Source: Phycisphaerales bacterium (GTDB lineage Bacteria > Planctomycetota > Phycisphaerae > Phycisphaerales > UBA1924). From it: a stretch of DNA of 64,000 nt. Position 1 is the first letter of the stretch, and every line of letters begins with the position of its first letter. Of the stretch, positions 44,637-55,100 are shown piece after piece. The DNA is taken from the NCBI GenBank assembly GCA_020847535.1, contig JADLBU010000016.1:1-64000 (forward strand). The letters are read 5' to 3'. The notes under the pieces were generated by a model. That model did no database searches. It was not told the DNA's origin and saw only the letters and a list, made by a program, of their open reading frames with translations. A program made the translations under genes and the position numbers.

Positions 44637-46315
44637 GTTCACAGCGCCGCCAGTTCACGGATCGGTCCAACCGCCCATCACGCGGGGTGGTCATCGTCGC
44701 GGTGATGCTCGCGGTGACGCTGGCATCAACGGCGGTGATCGCGGTCCTGCTGCGGGCCGATTCGCAGGTTTCGCGCGCCATCTCCCTCAGCCGGCATGCA
44801 CGCTCCCGCGCGGCGGCGTGGAGCGGGGTGCGGGCGACGCTGGCGGAACTCGCCCAGCAGCGTGAGAAGCTCTTGCAAGGTGCGACCCCACAGGTGACGG
44901 GCTCGTGGATGCTGATGGGTTCGAAACAGGGCGGGGAGCAGGGGATTGCCCCTCTGGCGGTACGGCTGCTTGATCTGGGTCCAGGTGAGGCGAGCCTGCT
45001 TCAGGCCGAGGCCGCGAAGGTGAACATCAACTCGGCCGGCGTCGAGGGGATCGGGGCCCAGGCGCCCCTGATGGCGCTCGAGGGCCAGCGGTTGTTTGAT
45101 GCTCGCCAGGGCGCCGGGTTCTCGAGCATCCCGCAGGCGGCGAGCAGCATCGGGATTGATGAGGGTCGGGTGTACGGGCAGGTGCTCTCTCCGGAGTCTG
45201 CCTGGAACGATGGCGGAGCAAACAGCCGGCGCGGGCAGGAAAGCGGAGTTGATGCGGGGGCAGGCGCGAGCGCGGCGGACGCTGAATCAGCCGGCACACG
45301 CCCGGGATCTCCACTCGCGCTGCTCGATGTGTTCACGGTCTTCTCTTTTGATCCCAATCTTCAGGTAGGGATCGGCGCCGATGCGGCCCAATATGCCGGC
45401 AAGGCTCGCATCAACCTCGGCATGGGTTGGTCCGACGATCTGGCCGGTCCGATTGCCGAGCGCTTCGGCGCCGATGCGGTCGGGACCACGCGTCAGCTCA
45501 TGGAGAGCGGGGCCAAGTTCAAGTCGATGGGTGATGTCGTCGGGATCATGCGGCAGTTGGGTGTGCCCCTGCGGCAGTGGGGGTCGTTGCTGGATGCGTT
45601 TACGACCAGTCCCGATCCGTTCATCGCGGGCAGGATCGACCTTCTGAGGGCCGATGAAGCGGTGCTCGCGACCGTGCCGGGGATCGATGCGGCGGCGGCG
45701 AGCAAGATCGTGTCGGTGAGGGATCGGATCGATGCCTCCGCGCGGCGGGAGCTGACCTGGCCGGTTATGGAGGGGATCCTGACTCAGGAGCAGTTCCAGC
45801 TTGCGGTGGATGGCTTGACCAACCGCACGCTGCAATGGCGGATCATCGTGGAGGCTGGTCGAGTGATGGGTGGATCCCAGGGCGGCGAATCGTCGGACCT
45901 TTCCGATCGCATCGTCTACGAGGCGGTTCTCGACCTCGCCGGGCCACAGCCGCGGGTCGCATACCTGCGGGACTTGACGGCGATGGAGGCGATGCGGACG
46001 GTGCGGAAGGGGATCGAAGGCGCGTCTGGGGATGAGCCTCCAACCGGCGAAACGACGGACAACGCGTCCTCCACGGCGGGGCTTGATGGACTCGGGACGA
46101 CCGCAAGCGAGCTGGATATCGACGCCGGGCTTGAGATGGATGCGATGATGATGGATTCGGATCTTTCTTTTGCATCGGAGACAGCTCAAGCGCCGGCGGA
46201 GGCAATGGATGCGGAGCCGGTGAGTGCGGGTGGCCGGCCCGTGCCGCAAGCCAGGGGAGTGGATCGCCGCACCGGCCGATGGAACACCGCCAAGCCCGAG
46301 GGAGGTCGCCCATGA
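44633..46315 (+). CDS. gspK: Pseudopilus tip protein GspK-like
   Basis: 560 residues from a GTG at 44633 (GGAGGG upstream), overlapping the gspJ stop. N-terminal signal SRG|VVIVAVMLAVTLASTAVIAVLL lacks the +5 Glu, as is normal for GspK. The large domain contains KVNINSAGVEGIG and a helix-hairpin-helix-like ADEAVLATVPGIDAAAASKIVSVRDRID. The C-terminal 120 residues are a Ser/Thr/Gly/Met-rich low-complexity tail (DAGLEMDAMMMDSD). Length exceeds that of typical GspK (about 330). Confidence 0.85.
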   Translation: MSSQRRQFTDRSNRPSRGVVIVAVMLAVTLASTAVIAVLLRADSQVSRAISLSRHARSRAAAWSGVRATLAELAQQREKLLQGATPQVTGSWMLMGSKQGGEQGIAPLAVRLLDLGPGEASLLQAEAAKVNINSAGVEGIGAQAPLMALEGQRLFDARQGAGFSSIPQAASSIGIDEGRVYGQVLSPESAWNDGGANSRRGQESGVDAGAGASAADAESAGTRPGSPLALLDVFTVFSFDPNLQVGIGADAAQYAGKARINLGMGWSDDLAGPIAERFGADAVGTTRQLMESGAKFKSMGDVVGIMRQLGVPLRQWGSLLDAFTTSPDPFIAGRIDLLRADEAVLATVPGIDAAAASKIVSVRDRIDASARRELTWPVMEGILTQEQFQLAVDGLTNRTLQWRIIVEAGRVMGGSQGGESSDLSDRIVYEAVLDLAGPQPRVAYLRDLTAMEAMRTVRKGIEGASGDEPPTGETTDNASSTAGLDGLGTTASELDIDAGLEMDAMMMDSDLSFASETAQAPAEAMDAEPVSAGGRPVPQARGVDRRTGRWNTAKPEGGRP

Positions 46316-47976
46316 ACAAGCGAGAGGCGGCAATCATCGATGTGGATCGCTTGCGGCTGACCGTGACGGTGGTCTCGGTGGATGGCGGCCGGACGGTGGT
46401 GCGTTCCTGCCGATCTCTGCGGCGACCTGCCGAGGTTGATGTGCTTGACGGCGCGGCGATGGGTGGTTGGATCCGTGACAAGCTGCGTGAGAATGGTGAG
46501 CTGCCGGCGCGGGTGTTGCTGTCACTGCCGCGCGGGGATGTGGTGATCAAGCGGCTGACGCTTCCCGCGGGTGAGGGTGTTTCGAGCAGCGATCTGGTCG
46601 GTGCGGTGCGGCTTCAGATGGGCCGGCAGTTGAGCGTGCCGGTCGAGGCCAGCGCGATTGATTACGTGCCAATGCCGCCCGAGCCGGTCGCGCCGGATGC
46701 GGCGGCGGGTAGCGCTGTGGGATTGACCGTGACCGCGGCAGCGCTGCCGGGGGACCGGATGGACTGGTGCCGCAGCCTGGCGCGGGCGGCCGGGATCAAG
46801 CTGGCGCGCGTGGGGCTCCGGTGCTTCGGCGCGGCGTGCGTGCTCGCCGATGAATCGCTTCGCCGGGACGGCGCTGTGCTGGGCGTGATTCCTGCGGGGG
46901 CGAGTGTCGAGTTCGTGATCGTCGAGGCCGGGCAGCTCATGCTCGCCCGCGCGGTGGACATCCCCTGGCCATCCAGCGATGAGCCGACGGAGCTGGAGGC
47001 GTACGCGGACAAGGTCGCGGTGGAAGCCAAGCGCACGTGGATGAGCCACCGTGCCGGCCGGGGGGAGATCGAGGCCCAGGCCGTGCTCGTGCTTGGCGCC
47101 GGGCCGGGGGCCGAGAAGCTCGCCGAGCGCTGCGGCAGCGCGATGGAGCGGCCGGGCGCCGTGATTGCATCCGCGGCCGCGGCGGCGAGCAAGGACCAGG
47201 GAGAGCCCGCGCCATCGATCGCCGCCGCTGGGATCGGACTGGCGATGGAGGATGCCCAGGGCCGGCCATCGCTGGATTTCCTGCACCCGCGGCGAGCGCC
47301 CGATCGTGCGGCCCAGCGGCGGCAGCGGATGCTGCTGGGCGCATTGGCGGGCATCGTGGGTCTGGGAACGCCGATCGTCTTTGCCAAGCTCGAGATCTCT
47401 GCGCTGGATGACACGCTGACCCGGCAACGTCAGTTGTCATCGAGCAAGCAGTCCGAGTTGAACGAGATGTGGGCCGAGCACGCGCGGCTGCGGCATATGG
47501 AGCAGTGGGCGGGGATCAAGGTGGACTGGCTGGCGCACGTCGGCGCGCTGAGCGAGCAGGTGCCGGCGCCGCCGGAGGCACTGATCGATGGCGTGGGCGG
47601 CCGGGTGAACGCGCAGGTTGATTTCACGGGCAAGAGCGGGCAGTACGCCGGCGGCGTGTGGAGCTCAGCGCAGACGGCATCGTTCTCCCTCGCGGGGCGT
47701 GTCAAGCAGCGGGAGACCGCGGCATCGCTCCGAGGCAGGCTCGCGGCCGGGGAGATCTACTCGGTCGAGAGCCCCAGCCCGGATACGGGAGATCGGTTCA
47801 GCTTCGAGCTTTTCACCCCGTTGTCAAAGCCCGTGCGTCCGCCGCCGAAGACGGATGCCAAGAAGGGTGATAAGACAGGTGACAAGACCGCTGACAAGGC
47901 AGTGGAAGCCGCGGGCGGGTCGGCCGCGTCGAAGGATGCCAAGACCGACACAACCAAGAAGGGAGGTGGCGCGTGA
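46312..47976 (+). CDS. gspL: GspL/PilM-like secretion platform protein
   Basis: 554 residues from the ATG at 46312, which overlaps the gspK stop (ATGA). The N-terminal actin-like domain (IDVDRLRLTVTVVS; ARVLLSLPRGDVVIKRLTLPAGEG; LGVIPAGASVEFVIVEAGQLMLAR) matches PilM/GspL. A single membrane helix lies at about 343-363 (MLLGALAGIVGLGTPIVFA), then a PilN-like coiled region and small domain, and a Lys/Asp-rich tail (KKGDKTGDKTADKA). It links GspE to the membrane platform. Confidence 0.82.
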   Translation: MNKREAAIIDVDRLRLTVTVVSVDGGRTVVRSCRSLRRPAEVDVLDGAAMGGWIRDKLRENGELPARVLLSLPRGDVVIKRLTLPAGEGVSSSDLVGAVRLQMGRQLSVPVEASAIDYVPMPPEPVAPDAAAGSAVGLTVTAAALPGDRMDWCRSLARAAGIKLARVGLRCFGAACVLADESLRRDGAVLGVIPAGASVEFVIVEAGQLMLARAVDIPWPSSDEPTELEAYADKVAVEAKRTWMSHRAGRGEIEAQAVLVLGAGPGAEKLAERCGSAMERPGAVIASAAAAASKDQGEPAPSIAAAGIGLAMEDAQGRPSLDFLHPRRAPDRAAQRRQRMLLGALAGIVGLGTPIVFAKLEISALDDTLTRQRQLSSSKQSELNEMWAEHARLRHMEQWAGIKVDWLAHVGALSEQVPAPPEALIDGVGGRVNAQVDFTGKSGQYAGGVWSSAQTASFSLAGRVKQRETAASLRGRLAAGEIYSVESPSPDTGDRFSFELFTPLSKPVRPPPKTDAKKGDKTGDKTADKAVEAAGGSAASKDAKTDTTKKGGGA

Positions 47977-48974
47977 AGCCACTCCCGACGTGGGCCAAGG
48001 CCGGGGCGATCGCCACGGGCGTTCTGATCGCCGGTTACCTCGCGTACGCCAAGCTGTACGCCGAGCCGGTGCGTGAGCGCAGCGAGGCGATCGACCGGGA
48101 GCGCGAGGCTTCCATCAAGCTCGATGAGCAGCTCTCCGAAACGGTCGGGATCCGCCGCGGGCTGAAGGCGATCGGCGCGACGACGCTGGGGAAGAAGGAA
48201 GACCTGGTGATCGCCCGTTTCCGGGACGGATTGAGCGCGATCGCGGGCCGCAACGGGCTCAACGGCATCGTCGTCAGCAGCGGTCCGCCTACGCCGGTGC
48301 CCAACCCGGCGATCCGGGAGCGGATCCCATCTCCGGTCAAGAGCAAGCTGCGCGCGCTGCGCGGTGATTTCTCGGTGATCCAGGGCCGACTCAAGGCGAG
48401 CGGGCCGCTGGAGAGCGCTCTGCGGACGCTGGCGGTGGTCGAGGCCCAGCCGTGGGCGCATCGCGTCGATGGGTTCTCGTTGACGCCGGTGGGCAAGGAC
48501 CGGGAGTGGGTGGAATTGCAGATTGATGTGGCGACCATGTTCGTTCCGGACCTGGCGCTGGCGGATGCCGAACCTCTGCCGGCGGATCCGGTGAGCGGGC
48601 ACGATGTGATCTGGCGGGCGATCGCGGGGAAGAATATCTTCAAGAACCCGCCGCCTCCCCCAACGCCTGTGCAGCCGCCGGTGGAGATCGCCGCGCAGCC
48701 TGCGGCAGCGCCTCCCGCGGTTCCGCCCCCCGTACCGCCGCCTCCGTACCAGGAATGGAAGGTGGTAGGGATCATCGTGAGCGGTGAATCGTGCGAGGTG
48801 ACGGTTGTCAATGCGCGGACGGGTGAGCGTGCGACGCTGACGCCGGGGAACAAAGCGCTCAATGCGACGCTGGTGCGTGGGGATGGAGAGATCGCCGTGT
48901 TCGAGATCGACGGCCACGCGTACGAGTTTGCGCCGGGGCAAACGCTGGCGGTGCGCACGCCGGCGCGGGGGTAG
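47973..48974 (+). CDS. GspM/PilO-like protein with GspC/PilP-like C-terminal domain
   Basis: 333 residues, GTG start overlapping the previous stop. One membrane helix (about 11-28: GAIATGVLIAGYLAYA), a coiled stretch, then a ferredoxin-like PilO/GspM domain (about 65-190). After DVIWRAIAGKNIFKNPPPPP and a Pro-rich linker comes a small beta domain (YQEWKVVGIIVSGESCEVTV...RATLTPGN...VFEIDGHAYEFAPGQ) resembling the HR/PilP domain by which GspC docks on the secretin N0 domain. No separate gspC is present, so this may be a fused M+C protein that holds the giant secretin (inference). Confidence 0.7.
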   Translation: MKPLPTWAKAGAIATGVLIAGYLAYAKLYAEPVRERSEAIDREREASIKLDEQLSETVGIRRGLKAIGATTLGKKEDLVIARFRDGLSAIAGRNGLNGIVVSSGPPTPVPNPAIRERIPSPVKSKLRALRGDFSVIQGRLKASGPLESALRTLAVVEAQPWAHRVDGFSLTPVGKDREWVELQIDVATMFVPDLALADAEPLPADPVSGHDVIWRAIAGKNIFKNPPPPPTPVQPPVEIAAQPAAAPPAVPPPVPPPPYQEWKVVGIIVSGESCEVTVVNARTGERATLTPGNKALNATLVRGDGEIAVFEIDGHAYEFAPGQTLAVRTPARG

Positions 48975-49156
48975 AGGGTTCGAAGTAGACTGCGATTGGG
49001 ATCATTCGCCCTTTGATTGTCGTTTGGGTCTGTCGGTTTGAGGCGGGGGATTGTCTTTGAGGCTTCTGTTGAGAGGTCTCTGAGGGAGTTGTTCGCCGAG
49101 CAGGATGTGTAACCGGGGCGGAGCGCCGGGCTCTGACTTTGACAGCGGAGGCTGCC

Positions 49157-52100
49157 ATGCAAGGACAGAAGTTCAATCGTGGGTTCTCGTTGACGCGTGC
49201 GATGGTCGCGGCGTCGGTGTTCGCGGCGGCCGGGCTGCCCGTTTCGGTGCTGTCGGTGGATCGTGCCCACGCCGCGCCCCTTCAACCGGCGACCTCGCCC
49301 GCCGAGGCCCAGCCGGGAGCGACTCCCCCCACGATTCCCCCCACGACTCCTCCCTCGACCCCTCCGGAAACTCCACCATCCGCGCCGCCCGCGCCGGCTG
49401 ATTCCCAACCCCAACCCCAACCCCAACCCCAACCTGAACCCGCGGCGACCCAGCCGCCGGCACAGCCCCAGCCCGCGCCCGCCCAGCCAACGCCCGTGCA
49501 GCCCCCGCCTCCCGCTCCAGCGCAGCCGGAGGGCAAGCCGGGACCCAAGCTGATCAAGTTCACTTTCAAGGACATGCCCTTCGATCTCGTGCTCGATTAC
49601 TTCGCGCGCGAGAGCGGGCTGCCGATCATCCGGGAAGTGCCGGTCCCGGCCGGGGCGATGACTTTCGTCGGGGCTCAGCCGTACACGTTCGAGGATGCCC
49701 TCTCGATCCTGAACCTGAACCTGGCGATGCAGGGTGTGCACCTGCGCAAGCAGGAGCAGTATCTCTACCTGGCTTCGCTTGCCGACAGCGTCAAGAAGGC
49801 AACCCAGGTCGAGATGGACAAGGTGCCCGATGGTGTCAAGCCCGATCAGTACCTGACGCTGACGATCCCATTGAGCAACGCCCAGGCGGCCCAGGTCGCC
49901 GAGCAGATCAAGCCTCTGATCGGTCCGTACGGCGGCGTGCAGGCGGTGCCGGCGCAGAACATGGTGATCGTGATGGAGTCGGCGGCCCAGTGCCGGCGGA
50001 TCCGGGACATCGTGCAGGCGATCGACACCGTAAAGCCCGCGGACCAGGCCTTCAAGCTCTTCCCTCTGAAGTTCGCGCAGGCCGATGCGGTCTTTGGGGC
50101 TCTCAAGGGGCTGATCGGGGAGCGCGTCCGTCAGACGTATATCGATGCCGGCGGCAAGGCGACCACGGTGACGGATACGGCGGTGCAGGGTGTGAACATC
50201 ACGCCCGACATGCGGACCAACTCGCTCCTGGTGGTGGGGCTCGCCAGCCGTATCAAGCAGGTCGAGGAACTCTTGACGCTCCTGGACATCCCCGAGGCGG
50301 GCCAGGGCGATTCGCAGATGATGACCTTCAGCCTGGCGACCCTGTCGGCCGATGCCGCGGCTCAGCGCGTCAACGCGCTCTTCCAGAACGTGCCGGCCAA
50401 TCGCAAGCCGACGGTGCTGCCGCTCCCCGAGGCGGGGAAGCTGACGATCGTGGGTCCGCAGCAGTTCCTGCTGCAGGCAATGACGCTCCTGGGCGAGGTC
50501 GATGGCGGCGGGCGGGCCGCGGCCGATCCGGCGCTCGCGATCGAACGCAAGGCGATCGTAGTCAAGCTCAAGTTCGTGACCCCTGCGCAGGTGGACCAGA
50601 TCGCCACGCGTCTTATGACGCCGCGCCAGACGCAGGTCGTCAAGACATCGCCCACTCCCGACGGCAAGGGCCTGGTCATCACCGGCCCCGCCGCCGATGT
50701 CGATGCCGTGCAGCAGGTGGTGCAGAGCATGGATGTCGCGCCCGATGTCGAGCGCGAGGTCCGCATGGTCAAGATCATCGCCGGAGAGCCCGCCGCCGTG
50801 CTCGCCAAGGCCCAGGAGCTTTACGGGCAGACCGGACAGGCGGATCGCGACCCGATCTCGGCGACCCTTGATGCCGAATCACGGATCGCGACGCTCATCG
50901 GATCGCGCACCGCCCTCACGCGGTTCGAGTCGCTGGTCAGCCAGACCCAGACCAACGTCTCCATCGATCGCACCGGCAAGTCGTACGATATCCGCAAGGT
51001 CAAGCCCAGCGTCCTTTCCACCAAGCTCGCCCGGCTCGCAAAGCCGATGCTGATGCTCGATGACGGCCAGCCCTACGTCGATCCGGTCTTCGAGCCCCTC
51101 GATGAACTGCGCAAGCTGATCGTGCGCGCCGAGGCCTCGCAGTTCGCGGTCATCGATGAACTGGTCAAGCGCCTCGACAGCGAGGAGCCGCGGGCTCGAG
51201 AGCTGCGCGTCGTCAAGGTCTCAGCTCCCGACCCCGTCGCCCTGATCGACCGTGCCCAGAAGCTCTACGCGGTCAAGATCGACGGGCTGACCGAGGATGA
51301 GGCCGGACCCGTCGATGCCAAGTTCGATGAGAAGTCCGGTCGCGTGATGATCTCCGGCAAGGCGGCGGCGATCCGGCTCTTCTCCGATTCGCTGCAGGAT
51401 GCCCAGCAGCTGACACCCCCTGCGCGGACGATGAAGATCCTGGACATCGCCAACCAGCGGGCGGCCGCTCTGGTGGAGCCGCTGGGCGCGTTCCTCAAGA
51501 GCGCCGATTCGATCGATCCGGCACGCAAGGTCCCCGACCCGACCATCCAGGTCATCGAGCAGACCAACTCGCTGCTGGTGACCGCCGAGGATGCCCAGCA
51601 CGCCCTGATTGCCGACTACATCCAGCGGCTGGACAGGGTCGATCAATCCACGCTGCCGCCTCTGCGGCTGCTGCAGCTCCGGACGGCCGAGGCCGCGGCG
51701 ATCGCGGGGATGCTCAACCAGCAGTACTCCCAGCGCCCCCAGGCCGACCGGGCGGCCAAGCCCGTCGATGTCCGTGCCGATGCTGCGACCAACACGCTGA
51801 TCGTGTCGGCTCACCCGGATCTCTTCGACTCCATCAAGACCTTCGTCGATGAACTGAACAAGGAGAAGAAGGACAGCGCCGATCGAATCACCAAGCTCTT
51901 CCCCCTCAAGGTTGCCAAGGCCGCCGAGGTTGCGGTGGCGATGGACAAGCTCTACCCGCTGCCTCCTGTCCCCGTGGATCGCCTGAACCGCCCGATGCCC
52001 TGGCTCCAGCAGCCCAAGGAAGTCACCGTCTCGGCCGATTCGAGCAGCAACTCGCTGATCGTCGATGCCCCCGCGGACCGCGTCGAGGCACTGGAGGCGC

Positions 52101-55100
52101 TTGCGCAGCAGCTCGATCGCGTCGAGCTGCCCCCTTCGGCCCAGCTCAAGACATACCGCGTCGTCGGTGGAGATCTCAACACGATCGCCACCACGCTCAA
52201 CGCCCTGGCCTCGCGCGGCAACCTCGCCGCTCCCGCCCAGCCCGGCAAGCAGACCGTGCAGGTGCTGGTGCAGGCCGAGCCCAAGAGCAACACGCTGATC
52301 ATCGCCGGCGATGAGGTCACCTTCGAGCGCGTGGAGCAGATGCTCAAGGATCTGTCGGCGGTCGCGGTCGAGAAGGGCCTCCGCGTCATTCCGATCGCCA
52401 ACGAGAAGGCGATCGCCGTCAAGGACCGTGCACTCTCGATCTACAACGCCCAGATCGCGCAGATTCCCGGCGCCAACCCCGTCGATGTCACCATCGACGA
52501 GAAGAGCAACTCCCTGATGCTGGTCGCCGATGTCGAGGCGATGCCGCGGTTCATGAAGATCATCGATGAGCTCCAGCGCCAGTCAGGCCCTGCCCGCGAG
52601 GTGCGGATGATCGAGCTCAAACTCGCCAGGGCCGCCGAGGTCGCCGCGTTCATCGAGGATCTGGTCAAGAGCTCCGAATCCATGGGCATCCGCGGCGGGC
52701 CCGATCCGGTGATCGAACCCATCGAGGCCAACAACACGCTCCTGATCGCCGCCCAGCCGATCCAGTTCGCGGTCATCGAGTCGCTCGTCAAGAGCCTCGA
52801 CCAGGCCAAGGCCGCCGACAAGCCGCCGATGCGGATCCTCAAGGTCCGCACCAGCGATGCGGCGAACCTGGCGACCGTCCTGATGCAGGCCTACTCGGCG
52901 CGCTCACCCGAGCAGCGCGGCAAGATGCCGGTGGACATCCAGGCCGACTCGGCGACCAACACCCTGCTGGTGTCGGCGCACCCCGATGTGCTCCCCGAGA
53001 TCGAGAAGGTGGTCTCCGAGCTCAACGAGACCTCCAGCGCCGATGCCAACGGGCGCGAGATCCGCATTTTCCCGCTCAAGATCGCCAGGGCCGAGGAGCT
53101 CGCCCAGACGATCGACCAGATGTTCCCCGATCCGCCGGTGCCGCTGGATCCCCGGACGCGCCAGCCCCGCCCCGATCTCAAGACGCCGCGCGAGGTTGTC
53201 GTGCGGGCCGACCGGGCGACCAACTCGCTGATCGTCGATGCCCCGGCCAAGCGCCTGGCGGGCTTTGAACAGATCGTCAAGAGCCTGGATCAGCAGAAGT
53301 TGGTCGACAGCATCGAGATCCGCACGTACCGGCTGGAGCGGGCCAATGTCGAGGCGGTTGCGGGCACGCTGCGCGACCTGGCGAGCAACGGATCGCTCGC
53401 GGCGGGCAAGGCGATCCCGGCGGGATCGGTGACGATCTCGACCGAACCGACCAACCGGGTGCTGATCGTGAGCGGCCCGGCGGATGTGTTCACGGGTGTG
53501 GACACGGTCCTCAAGCAGCTCGATGGATCCCCGGATCGTCCGCAGACTTCGCTCAGGATGTACGCCCTCAAGCACGCGCGTGCGGAGCGCTTGCGCACGC
53601 TGCTGGAGAGGGTGCTGGCGACCCGGCTGCGCGAGCAGCAGGAGGCCGCGGGCAAGTCCGCCGACGATGCCAAGTCGCTCCTGGATGTCTCGGCGGACAA
53701 CGGATCCAATACGCTGATCATCTCAGCGCCCGAGGGGATCCAGAAGATCGCCGAGGAACTGGTCAAGAGCCTGGACAACGAGAACTCGGCCTCCGGCCAG
53801 ACCTCGGTGCGGGTGATCCCGCTGAACTTCGCAGAGGCGGGGTCGGTCGCGAGCACGCTGAGCCAGGCGATCCCGTCGCTGGATCTGCCCACGGGCGGCA
53901 AGGTCTCAGTGGTCGCCGCTCCGGGCTCTAACGCGATCCTGCTCACAGGGATCGAGGCCGACATCAACAAGGTCGAGGAGTTGATCAAGCCGCTGGATGT
54001 TCAGCCTTCAACCGCCGATGCACCGAAGGTCGAGACGTTTGCCCTCAAGCACGCCGATGCCCAGCAGTTGGCGATCATGGTGCAGAAACTGCTGGTCGAT
54101 CAGCAGGAGACGGATCCGCGGATCCTGTCGCTGCAGCTCCAGCTCTCGCGGCAGAACCGCCAGGACCTCTTCAAGAAGCCAATGATCCGCGTGGAGGCGG
54201 CCAGCCGCACCAACGCCCTGATCGTGTCGGCCCCGCAGTCGACGCTCCAGCTCGCCAAGACGCTGATCGAGCAGCTCGACCTGCCTTCGGGCGTGACCGA
54301 TCGCATCGTGATGACGTTCACGCCCGCGCGCGGAGATCCCGCGCAGCTTGCGCAGATGGTCGCGCGGGTCGTCAACGCGACCCTGCCTCAGGGGCGTGGC
54401 CCGCTGGAATTGACCGCCGAGCCCAAGAGCGGCTCGATCGTCGCGATCGGCAGCCAGGAGCAGGTTGCCGAAGGCATCAAGCGGCTCGCGGAGTTCGACG
54501 ACCGGATCCCGGCGATGCCCGCCGTCGATCTCAAGATCGTCGAGCTCAAGAACGCCGATGCGTCATCGCTGGCATCGCAGGTGCAGGCGATGATGTCGGA
54601 TCGCACGCGCTGGCCGCGCGAGCTGGTGCTCGCCGAGAAGTCGGGTGTCGGGGTGCCGGCGCCCGCGATCAACGCCGATCCGAAGGCCAACCGATTGCTG
54701 GTGAGCGTGCCGTCGGTTCTGATGCCGATGGCGACCCAGTTGATCGCCACGCTCGACCAGCCCGCCCAGGCCGGTGCGGTGCAGGTGCAAGTCTTCAAGC
54801 TCCAGCAGGGTGAGGCCGCATCGATCGCGACCGCGCTCCGCGAGGGGCTCCGAGCCTCCGCCAAGCCCGGGGAGCCGACACCGACCATCACACCCGAGCC
54901 GGGAAGCAACGTGGTGATCGTGTCGGGCTCGACCGACCAGCTCGCACGCGTCGGTGATCTGATCAAGCCGATGGATTCGGTGGTCGAGCCCGATCGCATC
55001 GGGCTTCGGACGATCTTTCTGAAGCACGCCCGCGCCGAGGCGATCGCACCGGTTCTCGAGGGTGTGCTCGCCCGCGAATCGATGTTCGACCGGATGAGCG

